Source: Picocystis sp. L7
Lineage: Eukaryota; Chlorophyta; Picocystophyceae; Picocystales; Picocystaceae
NCBI GenBank assembly: GCA_020975725.1
Contig: QXJR01000020.1
Span: 334,845 to 398,844 of the forward strand
Length of the DNA stretch: 64,000 bases
Reading direction: 5' to 3'
The notes under the pieces were generated by a model, which saw only the letters and a program-made list of their open reading frames with translations, was not told where the DNA came from and did not search any database. This document shows, piece after piece, positions 30,418-41,199 of the stretch. The position numbers and the translations under genes are program-made. Each line of letters starts with the position of its first letter. The first letter of the stretch is position 1.

Positions 30418-32445
30418 ATGGGAAAAGGGAGCGACAGCACGCCGTCCTGGACGGATCACCAGCATGGCGTGCTCACCAGCCTCAAGAGATCCGGATCACA
30501 GACCTTCCAAGGCATCGCAGAAGATCTGTCCTGCCTGCAAGCCATGTGGCTCAAAGGACCGCAACAGAGGCACGACGACCACAAACAGAGGCTGGATGCG
30601 TTCTACGAGAAGCAAGCGCACGCCTACGATCGCTTCCGAGAGCAGTTCCTCTGGGGGAGAAAACTCCTGCTGGCCGCCTGTGCCAAGAGGCTCGAAAAGC
30701 ACTGCCACGACATGATCTGGGTGGACGTCGGAGGCGGGACCGGTGAAAACGTACTGTACATGTCGCAGTACATGGATCTCAGCCGATTCAAAGCCATCTA
30801 CGTGGTGGACCTGTGCGAACCCTTGTGCAAGGTGGCCAGCAAGAAGGTCATCGAGCAAGGATGGTCCAACGTCCACGTGGTGCAACACGACGCCTGCCAG
30901 TTTGAACTCGAAGAAGGATCGGCCGATCTCATCACCTTCAGCTACTCCCTGTCCATGATACCGTCCTTCCACGAAGCGGTGGATCGATCCCTCGCGTACC
31001 TGGCCGAAACGGGGCTCTTCGGGATCGCTGATTTCTTCGTGTCCTCCAAGTACGATAACCCGTGCAGGCAGATGAACTGGGGATCCAGATGGTTCTGGCG
31101 CAGCATCTTCGACATGGACAACATAGACATTGGCCCCGAAAGGAGGCAGTACGTCGAGACGAGGCTTCGAAGAGTCTACGAGTACAACGGTTTCGGGACC
31201 ATTCCCTACGTGCCAAAGACCATGAAGGCGCCCTACTTTGTGTGGATTGGAACCAAGATTGCGGTCAGCAGCGTGGAGCTGGAGGCACCCAAGCCGAAAC
31301 CGGTCGCATTTCCTCCCACCTTCATCTACTCCGTCTCCTGGGAGGACCCTCAAGCGGACCGTCCGGTCTTGAACGTTGGGCCGGGCGACGTGGTGCTGAC
31401 CTTTACGAGCGGTGGCTGCAATTCGATGCACATGATCGCTCAAGGGGCAGAGAGGGTTTACTCGGTGGACATCAACCCGGCGCAAAGTGCGTTGCTGGAG
31501 CTCAAGTGTTTGGCAGTCCAGCACCTCCCCTACCAGGACGTCTGGATGATGTTTGGGGAGGGCAGGCACGGGAACTTCAAGAATCTCTTCGAGAAAAACC
31601 TGGCACCCTTCATGACCCAGTGCGCGTACGACTTCTGGAAAAAACGAATGCACTACTTTCAAGACGGGTTTTACTACCATGGATCGATGGGCAAGGTAAT
31701 ATTGACGCTGTACTGGGCGCAGTGCCTCTTTGGCATGCGCCGTTCGGTCTTGCGTCTTTGCGGTGCCCAGACGCTCGACGAACAGAAGGAGGCCTACAAC
31801 GCCATACCCCTTGTTTGGCTGCTTAAGCGGTGCCCAAGCTGCCTGCACTTCCTGCTCCATCTGTTCTTTTCCTGGGCGGTATTTAACCCGGTGATCTGCT
31901 GGCTAGGCCTGGGTGTGCCCAAGTCTCAGCTGAGCCTCATCGAGCACGATAAGAGGACTACCACCGAGTACGCATGCACGTCTGCGAACGGGGTCATCGA
32001 GCACTCGCTCATTTCCAAGAGCAACTACTTTTACTTGTTGTGCCTCCTTGGCCACTTCACTCGAGACTGCTGTCCTGCATTCCTCAAGGAAGATACCTTC
32101 CATCAGCTGAAGGCAGGGGGCCTCGATCGTATTCACATCAAGACATCCAGCTTCCTGGAGCAGCTATGCAAGCGTAACTACACCAAAGTCATCTTGATGG
32201 ACCACGTAGATTGGGCGTGGCAGACCAATTATGTAGAGGAGCTTGCCCTGGCCTTGGAGAAACACGTGCTACCCGGTGGATGCATTATCTTCCGGAGCGC
32301 GTCCATCGATCCTCCATATGCCGATGTCTTTCGCGCACACGGGTTCGACGTTCGCTGTGTCAGCAGGATTACCGATGAAACGCGAGGCGGGTTTATTGAT
32401 CGCGTGAACATGTACTCGTCTTTTTGGGTAGGGCGCCGCCAGTGA
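30418..32445 (+). CDS. BTA1: Betaine lipid (DGTS) synthase BTA1, bifunctional
   Basis: Predicted to make diacylglyceryl-trimethylhomoserine, a phosphorus-free membrane lipid common in algae and fungi. 675 aa from ATG 30418 (in-frame sequence upstream is not conserved). The N-terminal half is a BtaB-like SAM-dependent N-methyltransferase, with motif I VDVGGGTGENV at about 102-112. The C-terminal half, from about residue 300 (SVSWEDPQADRPVLNVGPGD..), is BtaA-like (DUF3419), transferring the aminocarboxypropyl group of SAM to diacylglycerol; its SAM loop is TFTSGGCNSMHM, with YSVDINPAQ after it. Methyltransferase first, BtaA second is the order reported for the algal enzyme. Hydrophobic segments in the second half suggest ER membrane association. 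Full length and uninterrupted. Confidence 0.95.
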   Translation: MGKGSDSTPSWTDHQHGVLTSLKRSGSQTFQGIAEDLSCLQAMWLKGPQQRHDDHKQRLDAFYEKQAHAYDRFREQFLWGRKLLLAACAKRLEKHCHDMIWVDVGGGTGENVLYMSQYMDLSRFKAIYVVDLCEPLCKVASKKVIEQGWSNVHVVQHDACQFELEEGSADLITFSYSLSMIPSFHEAVDRSLAYLAETGLFGIADFFVSSKYDNPCRQMNWGSRWFWRSIFDMDNIDIGPERRQYVETRLRRVYEYNGFGTIPYVPKTMKAPYFVWIGTKIAVSSVELEAPKPKPVAFPPTFIYSVSWEDPQADRPVLNVGPGDVVLTFTSGGCNSMHMIAQGAERVYSVDINPAQSALLELKCLAVQHLPYQDVWMMFGEGRHGNFKNLFEKNLAPFMTQCAYDFWKKRMHYFQDGFYYHGSMGKVILTLYWAQCLFGMRRSVLRLCGAQTLDEQKEAYNAIPLVWLLKRCPSCLHFLLHLFFSWAVFNPVICWLGLGVPKSQLSLIEHDKRTTTEYACTSANGVIEHSLISKSNYFYLLCLLGHFTRDCCPAFLKEDTFHQLKAGGLDRIHIKTSSFLEQLCKRNYTKVILMDHVDWAWQTNYVEELALALEKHVLPGGCIIFRSASIDPPYADVFRAHGFDVRCVSRITDETRGGFIDRVNMYSSFWVGRRQ

Positions 32446-32843
32446 CACTAGGATCGAAGCCCGCAATCAAAGACACGTCGGAGAAGCCTGCTTTGCACGG
32501 TCCATCGCCCTCGATTACATTTGGAATGACGCCCTTTCCATGGTGATTGTCGCAAGTCGGTACGGTCGGACATTCGAATGATCGTGGGCGGAAAGGCCAT
32601 AGAAGCGGGAAGACCCGATGCCCCTCGTTCGCTCAACGCTGGCTCTCAGTGTGCAATGATTCCTCCAATTTATTTCTATGCTTCCCTGCCATGAAACAGC
32701 TTTCCATTTTCTCTCCGGTCGAGGATCGCTCTGCGACGCATCAGCAACTGCACGCGGAAGCGTTGCGTCCTCTGACCGCTCGAAGGAAGATGTGGTCTTC
32801 CCGCTCATCGATGGATGCGTGACGTGCCTGACCCAGACATCGA
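32446..32843. other. 3' intergenic region between convergent BTA1 and U2AF65 genes
   Basis: About 0.4 kb shared by two convergent 3' ends. AATAAA on - at 32669-32674 is the likely U2AF65 signal. No AATAAA was seen for BTA1. Confidence 0.4.
32669..32674 (-). terminator. polyadenylation signal of U2AF65 gene
   Basis: TTTATT on + (AATAAA on -), about 170 bases past the U2AF65 stop. Confidence 0.45.
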
Positions 32844-34088
32844 TCATTCGAGGGCACGTGCAAGGAACCGTTGTTCGTCAAAGAAGGAGGCATCCACGTG
32901 TCGTCCGTCAAACATCCTTCCATGCAACGCTTGCTTTGCCTTCAACGCGCTTTCCAGGCCTTCAAAATGAACAAAAATCTTTCCAACACCATGCGCGACC
33001 GTTCCAGATTTGCTGGGCCTGGGAATGAAGACTTCCAGGACTTCCCCGAACGTTTTGCATTCTTCCAGCACATCCTCCAGGATGTCTTGGTATTCCTGAT
33101 CGTCCATGAGTTGCTCCTGCGTGACCATGTTCGATAGGACGACCGCACGGGAAGGTGGAACGATTGGCACCATGCTCAGGGGTGGACGTTGCATTCCTGG
33201 AGGTGGCGGTGGGACGGGGCCGCCGTGCCCGGGTGGCCTTTGCGAGGCTCTCCGTACGGTGATGGACTTTCCACCCATATCCATTCCATTGAGATTCTCG
33301 CACACGGTATCGGTGATGGAGGTGTCCTCGTACAGCGCAAAGGCATATCCTCTTGAGTTTCCAGTGTCTCGATCCATCACCAGATCGAAGTTCTTGAGTT
33401 TTCCGAAGGCTTCCAGCAGTTCCCTGCCTTGCGCTTCGGTGAGGTAGTGTGGCAGTCCGCCCACAAAGATGCGATCCGGATGTGCATCTGCATCTCCGCT
33501 GGTGCGTTGCAATCCCACCGCTTCTAGGTGTAGGTTTGGATCGGGTTCTGTGGGTCCCAATCCTTGTGCTTCCACGGGGTTGTAATCGTTGGGACGACGC
33601 ATCCTCACCGGCGTCCCATGCACCACCAGTCCGTCCAAGGCCAAGGCGTTGCTCGCGGCTTGCACGGTGGCGAATTCCACGAACGCGAACTTCTTGTCTC
33701 GATTGACGTACACGTTGACGACGCATCCTGTTTCCCCTTCTTTTCCGGCTCCTCCGACGTCGTGCAGTGCTTTTGCGATGCACTTTCCCACTTGTTGTTC
33801 GTTGGTGTCGGCTTGTATCCCGCCCACGTACACCCTCCTCGCGTGTCTGGTCCCGGTGTGGATCACGTTCCATCCTTCTGGATGGACACGTGCTTCCTTC
33901 GACCACGTTCCCGTCCCGTGCACGTTGGCGGGAAGGGTTGGTTCGGATCCTTTTCCATCGTTGTGTTCGACGAGGGATGCGGTCATCCCGACCCTGTGAC
34001 CGGCATTCCTGGTTTCGAATCCGGTGGGACGTGCCCTCCTGGCCCTCCTCTCCAACCACAGCTCGTAATGGTGGGATGCGCCTTCCAT
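32844..34088 (-). CDS. U2AF2: U2AF large subunit (U2AF65) splicing factor
   Basis: Predicted nuclear splicing factor that binds the polypyrimidine tract and recruits U2 snRNP. 414 aa if started at ATG 34088. A short basic region with PTGFETR parallels the PPGFE box that precedes RRM1 in the family. RRM1 (RRVYVGGI, KKFAFVEF) spans about 85-165 and RRM2 (DRIFVGGLP, SRGYAFALYE) about 205-285. A Pro-rich linker follows, and the C-terminal U2AF-homology motif domain (about 320-414) ends with GRMFDGRHVDASFF. The long N-terminal Arg/Ser domain of animal and plant U2AF65 is missing or lies in an unrecognised upstream exon. A start at 33986 is also possible. It is divergent from TFIIS, so both may share one promoter region. 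Confidence 0.93.
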   Translation of the reverse strand: MEGASHHYELWLERRARRARPTGFETRNAGHRVGMTASLVEHNDGKGSEPTLPANVHGTGTWSKEARVHPEGWNVIHTGTRHARRVYVGGIQADTNEQQVGKCIAKALHDVGGAGKEGETGCVVNVYVNRDKKFAFVEFATVQAASNALALDGLVVHGTPVRMRRPNDYNPVEAQGLGPTEPDPNLHLEAVGLQRTSGDADAHPDRIFVGGLPHYLTEAQGRELLEAFGKLKNFDLVMDRDTGNSRGYAFALYEDTSITDTVCENLNGMDMGGKSITVRRASQRPPGHGGPVPPPPPGMQRPPLSMVPIVPPSRAVVLSNMVTQEQLMDDQEYQDILEDVLEECKTFGEVLEVFIPRPSKSGTVAHGVGKIFVHFEGLESALKAKQALHGRMFDGRHVDASFFDEQRFLARALE

Positions 34089-34629
34089 CCTGGATCCGAT
34101 CCATCCACCACCCACCAAGACCCATCCTTCCCCTCCTTGCCCAACCACGACCAAGAGAGGGGAACGAAGGAGGGGGGAGGGAGGGACGAAGCCCCGGGGT
34201 CTTCCCTTCCCCCCGCACCGGAACGAACGGAAACGGACGGTAACCGATCGAAGGGACGCGGATGCCGTCGGAAACGGGGATGGGTCGCCAAAGGGGCGAT
34301 GCGGACACGGTTGTGGAGGGTATCCGTCCGAAAAGCCCCCCCCTTCTGCCGTCGGGACGGACCTCGCCTCGGGTCCTGGGGGTGAGATCGGGAGAGAGAG
34401 ATTGGGAGGGTGAGAGATTGGCAGAGAGGGAAACAGAGGGAGAGATTGGGAGGGAGAGAGATTGGCAGGGAGAGAGAGGGAAACAGAGGGAGAGAGATTG
34501 GGAGGGAGGGAAACAGAGGGAGAGAGAGTGGCAGAGAGGGAAACAGAGGGAGAGAGAGTGGCAGAGAGGGAAACAGAGGGAGAGAGAGATGGGGAGAGGG
34601 AAAGAGAGGGAGAGGAGTCGCGACCGACG
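34089..34629. promoter_or_regulatory. bidirectional promoter region, U2AF65 / TFIIS, with homopurine tract
   Basis: The 540-bp interval between two divergent RNA-processing/transcription genes. Its TFIIS-proximal half (about 34390-34615) is a GA-rich tract built from GGGAGAGAGA and GGGAAACAGA units, ending 15 bases before the TFIIS ATG. The other half is a GC-rich unique sequence. No TATA box was seen. Confidence 0.5.
34390..34615 (+). repeat. GA-rich homopurine tandem tract before TFIIS start
   Basis: Imperfect tandem units of about 30 bases (GAGAGGGAAACAGAGGGAGA variants) make up the 225 bases directly upstream of the TFIIS ATG. Translating upstream of that ATG gives only Arg/Glu/Gly repeats, so it is best read as 5' UTR/promoter. 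Confidence 0.85.
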
Positions 34630-35493
34630 ATGGCGGAAGAAAAGGTGCTGTCGCTGCTGCACAAAGCGAACGAGTCCGCCAGGAGGATCGCCCAGGACGG
34701 GAAGGAAAAGGAGAGGTGCTTGGACGTGCTCCACGTGCTGGAAAAGACCGAGGTGGACGCCCACACCCTCGTGAAGATACGAGCCGGCGCACACCTCAAG
34801 ACCTTGACCGGACACGTAGACAAGGACGTCGCCCAACGCGCCAAAGGGATACGAAACCAGTGGAAACAACGGGTGGCCAACGCATCCACCCTGCGTCTCT
34901 CCGAAACGAGAACCAAAAGCACCACGGAACCACACCGGACCGTCCCGCCACGAACCAAGACCCAAACCATCCTCACCGGAAGAGACCCACCGCCAAAAAA
35001 CACGCGAGAAAAAGCCGTGGAACTCCTGAAAGACGCGCTGGACGGAACCACGCGAGAGGACGGGATCGAAACGGAGGACCTGGAACGCATCGCACGAGAC
35101 ATCGAACGCGGGCTTCAGGAACGCTTCCGGGACAACGAAAAGGGATACAAGGCACAACTCAGGACCATCCTCTTCAACCTCCGCGACAAGCAGAACCCGG
35201 ACTTCAAACGAAACCTGAGACGAGGGGATGTGCAGCCCGAAACCCTGGCCACACTCTCCCCGGAAGACATGGCCAGCGATCGCAAGAAGGAAGAAATCCA
35301 ACAGATCAGAGCCCACGCCCTGTGGGAGTGCGAACGCGGACAAGCCCCCCAACAAACCACCGATCAGTTCCAGTGCGGGAAGTGCAAGCAAAGGAAGTGC
35401 ACCTACTACCAGATGCAGACCCGCAGCGCGGACGAACCCATGACCACCTTCGTCAGCTGCGTTCATTGCGGGAATCGATGGAAGTTCTGCTGA
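34630..35493 (+). CDS. TFIIS: Transcription elongation factor TFIIS
   Basis: Predicted nuclear factor that rescues backtracked RNA polymerase II by stimulating transcript cleavage. 287 aa from ATG 34630. The N-terminal LW/TFS2N helical bundle covers about 1-78 and the central TFS2M domain about 125-235. The C-terminal zinc ribbon (about 245-287) has FQCGKC..KC..CVHCGNRWKFC and the catalytic acidic hairpin RSADEPMTT, in which the Asp-Glu pair reaches the polymerase active site. Length is typical of the family (about 300 aa). The start was chosen because sequence upstream is a simple purine repeat. Divergent partner: U2AF65. Confidence 0.96.
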   Translation: MAEEKVLSLLHKANESARRIAQDGKEKERCLDVLHVLEKTEVDAHTLVKIRAGAHLKTLTGHVDKDVAQRAKGIRNQWKQRVANASTLRLSETRTKSTTEPHRTVPPRTKTQTILTGRDPPPKNTREKAVELLKDALDGTTREDGIETEDLERIARDIERGLQERFRDNEKGYKAQLRTILFNLRDKQNPDFKRNLRRGDVQPETLATLSPEDMASDRKKEEIQQIRAHALWECERGQAPQQTTDQFQCGKCKQRKCTYYQMQTRSADEPMTTFVSCVHCGNRWKFC

Positions 35494-37044
35494 ACCTCCG
35501 TCGCACGATTGATCCGTCACGCGACCCCACCCGCACCATGCACGTCGAGCCGGCAAAAGAGGGCCATGCCGGAGAAAAGAACGCGTAGACTCTCCTGCCG
35601 GGCCCCTTCTCCTGGCAGTCCTCGCGCGGCGGGCGTCGCGCACCACGCAGGGAACAAGAACGCGCGCCCTGCCGCCCGGGCATTCCTCGTATGCTCGGAG
35701 GAGGAGCTGGAACTCGAGCGGAATCGCCTAGACCCCCCTTCCCCGCGTTGGATCCGCGTCCAAGCACTTGCGGCGAATCCAGCATGCACCGTACTGTGCC
35801 AAGGTTGGTCTGTCTGGCCCGCGCCGGAAGGCCGCAATGGCCCGGGATCTTCCTCGTCGATGGCCGCGGGCGGTGCAGAGCATGGTGCGAGCGTCCTTGT
35901 CGTGGGGGAAATTGGGGTCGTTGAGCTCCCCCTTTGGGTCAGTCCTCGGACGACATCGAAAACATGCTGGCTGGTGGCCCAGTGCATAGCGAGCAGTCCA
36001 AGGAAGTCCCGACGACACGGTGTTGGCGACAAACGGATGAGTCCTGCAGGTTCGGGCGACCAGGACCGGGTGAAGCACGGAGGGATCGCGAGTGCTGGCA
36101 GGGACTGCGCCCGTCACCGATGCGATGGGCGCCCAAGCACACGGTGGGCCAACGGCCATTAGTAGGTGGGAAGCTGGGCCCTGGCGACGGCTGCCGAAAA
36201 ATCGTCCAGCTCCATCTTTGCGGAGAGGCACCCTTGCTGGTGTACGTGTGGACTTGTCCTCCGTGCGTGTGCGAGGGGCAAGAGGGCAACACGCAGCGAC
36301 GTGCAGTTGCAAGGCTTGGCCTTGCTTCTTGCGACACACGGGAGGGTGATTGTTCCCTCGGATGTTGGTGCGGAGGGGTACGACTCCTGCCGTCCATGAA
36401 GGCGCGCGACAAGCAATGGCATTGGCTCATCGGACGCGAGGGGTACCTTTTCCACCCGTGTGCGACGTAGGTTTGGTTGGATCCGTGGAACGTGGTACGG
36501 AATCCGGCTCCTTCATGTGCCTCCCTGGGCGGATTCGCTCGTGTGGACCATGCACGAGTCGTGTATGCTGCGAATGAGCCTGGTGTTAGATTTGGGTGAT
36601 TCCCATCGATCCTTTTCACGGTCATGGATCGTGCTCGTCCGTGAACGCTTGGTCCTCGATCCTGTCCCGCTCCATCCGTCTCCGTTCACACCCCATTTGT
36701 CGAAACCACCGCACGAGGATCGACGACCCTGGATTGGACAGCCGTGGGATCCATGGGCGTGTGGTGGTGCTCCCTCCTCCTCTTGTCTCCCCCTCTCCCA
36801 AGCCATTCGGCTGTGTTGCGCGTTGGGTCGATCCCCCCTCCTTCGACCCCGTTGGATTGGAGAAAAGGGATGCGCACACGGACAAGAGAGCTGCGCGCAA
36901 ACCGTGGAGGTGCAAAAGCGTCGTCCTCGCGTCCACTCCGGTGCTGAACACGCACGAAAGTGACGTGTACCGAGCGTTCGAACGATTGGACGGGAACGCG
37001 GGCGAGATCGACGTGCCGAAGAGATTCCCAACACAGACAGCAAT
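35494..37044. other. 1.55-kb spacer, no gene resolved
   Basis: Overlapping Ser/Arg/Pro-rich frames on both strands, none with a domain. A spliced gene on either strand cannot be ruled out, but I saw no convincing exon. Confidence 0.3.
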
Positions 37045-38796
37045 ATGTCGATGGCAAACTGGAGACGTCTTGGAAAAGATGTCCTCCTCTTCGCCTTGCT
37101 GGGATACGCAGTGTACAACCTACTTGACGGAAGAGTCCAGAAGACATTTAGGAGGAAGACCAACCGTGCGGATGTGCCGATGTACGGTTTCGAACGGAAC
37201 CAGAGCGTCAATGAATCGGATCTTGCCAGCAAAAGGAGGGCATCGATCGAAATCTGCACCATGGAGACTCGAAAAAACCCCGCGTCCGACATGGCCAGGA
37301 TGCTCTTGATGGAATACGCAACGATGCAGAACTACACTCTGACCAACTTTGATGTGAAAAACGCAGCGCGCCACCGTTCCGACCGTAGAAATCCCAAGTG
37401 GTTCAAATACCAGGCGTTGATGGATCGAATCGTGGCCCACAAGCACGCATCCGAGCTTGGAACAGTGGCTGAGGAGTGGACGTCCAACCACTGGGTCTTC
37501 TGGATGGATGGCGATGTTCTCATCACCAATGCAACAGTCAGACTTGAAACATTTGTCCGCAAATGGGCGGAAGCGAGCACCATGATCCTCGTGTCCAGGG
37601 ATCCCTACGCCGCATCCACTGGAAGCGTACGGACACCTTTGAACGTGGGCGTTCTGGGAGTCCGTTCCTCCTCCTGGACGCACAGTTTGTTGGATCGTGT
37701 TGTCAAGCATGGACCCACTCTCACCAGGAAAGTCATCGGGAACCGCTGGACTCCTGGGCTGGTCGATCAACCCTCGTTCACCTACGTCCTTGAAGAAATG
37801 GGGGAGCTTTGCGATATTTCTACCAGCAAACCGTCCTTGCATCTTCACGTCACGGTTTTGCCGCTGCGTCAACTTCAGTCCATTTGCCGCTGGGGCTACA
37901 AGGACAAGAAGGATGTTCTATGGAAGCCCGGTGATTTTGCTGCACATGTCACCGGCATGAGCAATTCTCCCAATGATCGTGAAAAAGTTATGAAGCTGTT
38001 ATTAGACTACAGCCATGGCTCATCTACCGGAGGGCTGGAGGCGGAAACGACATGCGAGTTTGGGTTTCATAAGCCGCCTCCTGCGCAACCCTCCTCCATG
38101 AAAGGATTTGTACAATCTGCTTCAAACCTTCTAGCAAGGGTGAATGATAACGCGCACACGCCAGCCTGGAAAGAGTTAGAACGCCTTGCAACCAGTCTGT
38201 TTCATGAAAACCCAGGACAAATGAGCTATGAGCAGTACATGGAGATTGTCCATGACCTGTATCGCAAGCGCCCATGCAACATGCTTGTGTGGGGTGCTGG
38301 CAACGACATTTGGCTATGGGCGGCTGCAAATGCTCATGGTAACATAACAGTTCTTGAAAGTGACAAAGAATGGCTTCAGAAGTTTATTGGGAGGATTGGG
38401 CAGCATGTGGTCTTCGTGGCTGTCTCGTTCAAACAACAGCTCTTTGAAAGCCCTCGCCTCATCAAGCAGCCATCTTCAGAGGCTCTGCTGGTGTCTTTGC
38501 CTCAAGAAGTATCAACAAAGCCATGGGATACTATATTAATCGATGGACCTGCAGGAAATTCCCCCAACTCCCCTGGAAGAATGGAAAGCATCTACACAAC
38601 TGGGACACTGGTTACTAACTCATCCCCATCTTCGCCAAGAAATGTGACTGTCTTTGTACACGATGCGTCACGGGAGGTTGAGCAGTCGTGGGCTGATGCA
38701 GTCCTTGGCAAGCAGTACACTGAAACATTTGGCAAGAGGAAATTGGACTCTGCCACGAGTCTCCGGAAGTATATATTGGCAGCAGCGTCAAAGTGA
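37045..38796 (+). CDS. Fusion protein: GT34 glycosyltransferase + DUF579 polysaccharide O-methyltransferase
   Basis: 583 aa predicted type II Golgi membrane protein. A short cytosolic tail and one transmembrane helix (about 11-27) are followed by a GT34-family domain (about 65-330; MNN10/GMA12, xyloglucan xylosyltransferase and mannan galactosyltransferase group). Its metal-binding DxD is in HWVFWMDGDVLITN (Asp 155, Asp 157). Residues about 390-583 form a DUF579 domain, the family of plant GXM/AGM 4-O-methyltransferases and IRX15. It shows the SAM-site segment NMLVWGAGNDIWLW, WDTILIDGPAGNSPNSPGRM and VFVHDASREVE. Known plant members carry these activities on separate proteins, so a single chain that adds a sugar and methylates a polysaccharide is an inference from fusion. 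Both halves keep their key motifs and the frame is unbroken. AATAAA follows at 38873. Confidence 0.88.
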   Translation: MSMANWRRLGKDVLLFALLGYAVYNLLDGRVQKTFRRKTNRADVPMYGFERNQSVNESDLASKRRASIEICTMETRKNPASDMARMLLMEYATMQNYTLTNFDVKNAARHRSDRRNPKWFKYQALMDRIVAHKHASELGTVAEEWTSNHWVFWMDGDVLITNATVRLETFVRKWAEASTMILVSRDPYAASTGSVRTPLNVGVLGVRSSSWTHSLLDRVVKHGPTLTRKVIGNRWTPGLVDQPSFTYVLEEMGELCDISTSKPSLHLHVTVLPLRQLQSICRWGYKDKKDVLWKPGDFAAHVTGMSNSPNDREKVMKLLLDYSHGSSTGGLEAETTCEFGFHKPPPAQPSSMKGFVQSASNLLARVNDNAHTPAWKELERLATSLFHENPGQMSYEQYMEIVHDLYRKRPCNMLVWGAGNDIWLWAAANAHGNITVLESDKEWLQKFIGRIGQHVVFVAVSFKQQLFESPRLIKQPSSEALLVSLPQEVSTKPWDTILIDGPAGNSPNSPGRMESIYTTGTLVTNSSPSSPRNVTVFVHDASREVEQSWADAVLGKQYTETFGKRKLDSATSLRKYILAAASK

Positions 38797-38872
38797 GCCG
38801 ACCCACGAAACTGTGTATCATCCCCGAGGCCAGGGGTACTCGGGGTAACGTTCCACGGCAACCAGCTTCAAC

Positions 38873-38878
38873 AATAAA
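38873..38878 (+). terminator. polyadenylation signal of GT34-DUF579 gene
   Basis: AATAAA 77 bases after the stop codon. Confidence 0.55.
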
Positions 38879-41199
38879 TTTTGGGTTCGATAGATCACTG
38901 AGAACTTTGGTTTACTCTAGTGCTCATGAAATTAGTCGCGGCGTCTTGGATGACGCTTTTCCCTCGTCAAACTATTCGCGATTTCGCTTTGAAATGGACT
39001 TGTATTTGTCGATGGGTTCTAGTCTTTTTGTGGAGCAGACTCGAGAGGAAGAGTTTGTTTATACAAGGAAGCTACTTTGGTAGGAAGAGTTGACATCGAC
39101 TTCCCTCCTTTGTGTCAGCTTGAACTTATGGAGGGCAATGAGGTATGCATTTTTGTTGGAAATGTGGTTTGCGTCCTTGGACTCCCTTTCTCAATGACGA
39201 ATTATACAATTATGCTCATGAATGCCAACAACAAGGATTGTCGTACTCGGCGCAACGATGCCTCCACGGTGAACTCCCTAAGAAGTGATAGCCTACTGCC
39301 CAAGCGTCCGTGGAGTGAGCAAGGCAAAGGCTCACGTCCAAAGCGCAATCCCAGACGGTGTTGCTACACTCTTTTCCTCTTGAGGGAACGACAAGTGGAC
39401 GTCTTTGTTCTCTCAAAGCAAAGCGATTCTGATGTATTACGAAGCAATGATGGCATAAGTACTGCCCCTTGAATGGTCACGACCGCCTGGCGCCCCACTC
39501 GCATGCACCCTGGTCACGTGAGGGGCCGCCAGGTGAAAACTGCTCCCCAGGCAGGAAACGCACCGATGGGGAACCTGTTTCCTTGAGGTTACGCCCCAGA
39601 GGCGCGTGCTGGGGACCCTGATTCCGGGGCAGAAGCTCTACTTCGCCCCGGAATGATCTTCGGCCCTTCCTCGCCCTTTAATGATAAGGGACAGTCATGT
39701 GCCTGTTTGGGGTCACTTCAGGTCAATAAAAGGGGGGTGGTCTCTGGAGACCCTACCTGGGAATCCACCGGTGCCCATAACAGTAAGTAGGGGGCCCCTC
39801 TGCTATATACTCTTAATTGGCCTGGTTCAAATCGGGACTCGATGGGTGCCCCGAGATAGTTAAGGCATGCAACAAGCCATACTCGATTGGATTTTATCGA
39901 AGTTTGTTAGGAATATGAACGAACTAAAAAAGTCGAAAAGTATGACTAGTGTACGGGACTCTTAACCTGTTGAGATTTGCTCAATTAATTTGGGTAGTTT
40001 TGAGTGAGATGAGTCCGTCAGTATGTCCTATTGCCTGTTTGTGGGGTAGATGGTCCCACTGCAGGTTCTCGCTCCCGCGCCCGTTGATGTGGGTTGCTTG
40101 AGCTTGCGTCGACTCAACACATCAATTACATGGTACCTTGCTGCTATTGATAGGGTATTGGCAACGTGGTGGTAGTTGCATCTTCCCCACATGTGCAAGA
40201 CCACCCTACTAGTCACAACGTAGTAAGTCTCTCTACTTCCGGGGGACATTTGTCTTCTAGAAGAATCTTTGCCCCGATCTTCTTGTCTTCCACCCCTTAC
40301 GTGAGTTTGAAGGGGCTTCATAGGTAAAATCCTTGCGTTTCTTGTTACCTGTCCGTGGTTGTGAACCCACCATATTGAAAAAGGCTGCACCCCAGCTAAT
40401 CCTTAAGATGAAGTACCCACACAAAGCATGTCTAACCGAGTCTAGAGCCCGATCATGGGCACACCAGGACTGAAGTAGGGTCTTCTAACTGAAAGGAGCT
40501 GGGGTCTTATAGCTCCCTTTAGAACCAGGTATCGCAACGTGACCTACCCAGGACAACTCTTCTTATGGGTGCCATACAATCCCTAGGCCTCGAAGAAGAG
40601 TCTAGCTCTTGGATGCCATCGATCGAAACTTGTTTGTAAGGAGCACAAGTCTAGGGTAAAGACAAAAAAATACATTTCATCGTTCAAAATCGATTCACAG
40701 TTTTTCGACTGTTTTAAGTAGACCGATTTTGCGATAGCGATGGGGGCGAGTAGGCTTTAGGCCTTTGCCCCGACCGGGTCGGGGATGTTAACTCGATACT
40801 TAACTCCGAGGATCCGGCCGATCGGCGGCACGGAGCGATGAAACCGACGCGGATTTTGGCGCCACGTGGCGTCGTTCGAGGTCGGCTTCGCCCGCGTGGT
40901 AGCGAGCTTCACGTCGCCGGACGGAGCCATGGCGCGGATGTGCCATGCCGAAAAAAACGAAACGTTTTTCGGGGGTTCCGAGGCGCCTCGCCCTTTTTTT
41001 TTCGCGGATTGTGCACGGAACGTGCAACAAGTTGGAACGAGGGAGCGCGCGAACCAACGAATCGTCTCCAACGAGACGACAAGGGAAGGTGCTTCGGAAG
41101 CCGCGTCCCTCCACGCGCCGAAGAGCATTGCTACGAGAACGCCGCACAAGCCTCTTTGCCGCGCGTTCCCCACCCCCTCAAACCCTCTCCCCTTAAACC
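38879..41199. other. gene-free boundary of the subtelomeric region
   Basis: About 2.3 kb, more AT-rich than the gene core, without a supported gene. Short frames only. A GGTTCAAATC word at 39825 resembles a tRNA B box, but no cloverleaf forms. The part after about 40750 becomes GC-rich and leads into the dispersed repeat. Confidence 0.4.

Noticed and set aside
32962-35646. 894-codon - strand frame across U2AF65 and TFIIS
   Set aside because: It is a shadow frame of U2AF65 and runs antisense to TFIIS and the GA tract; no domain.
39780-39860. Possible tRNA gene around GGTTCAAATC
   Set aside because: The flanking bases do not form a T stem, and no A box or acceptor stem pairs at the right distance.
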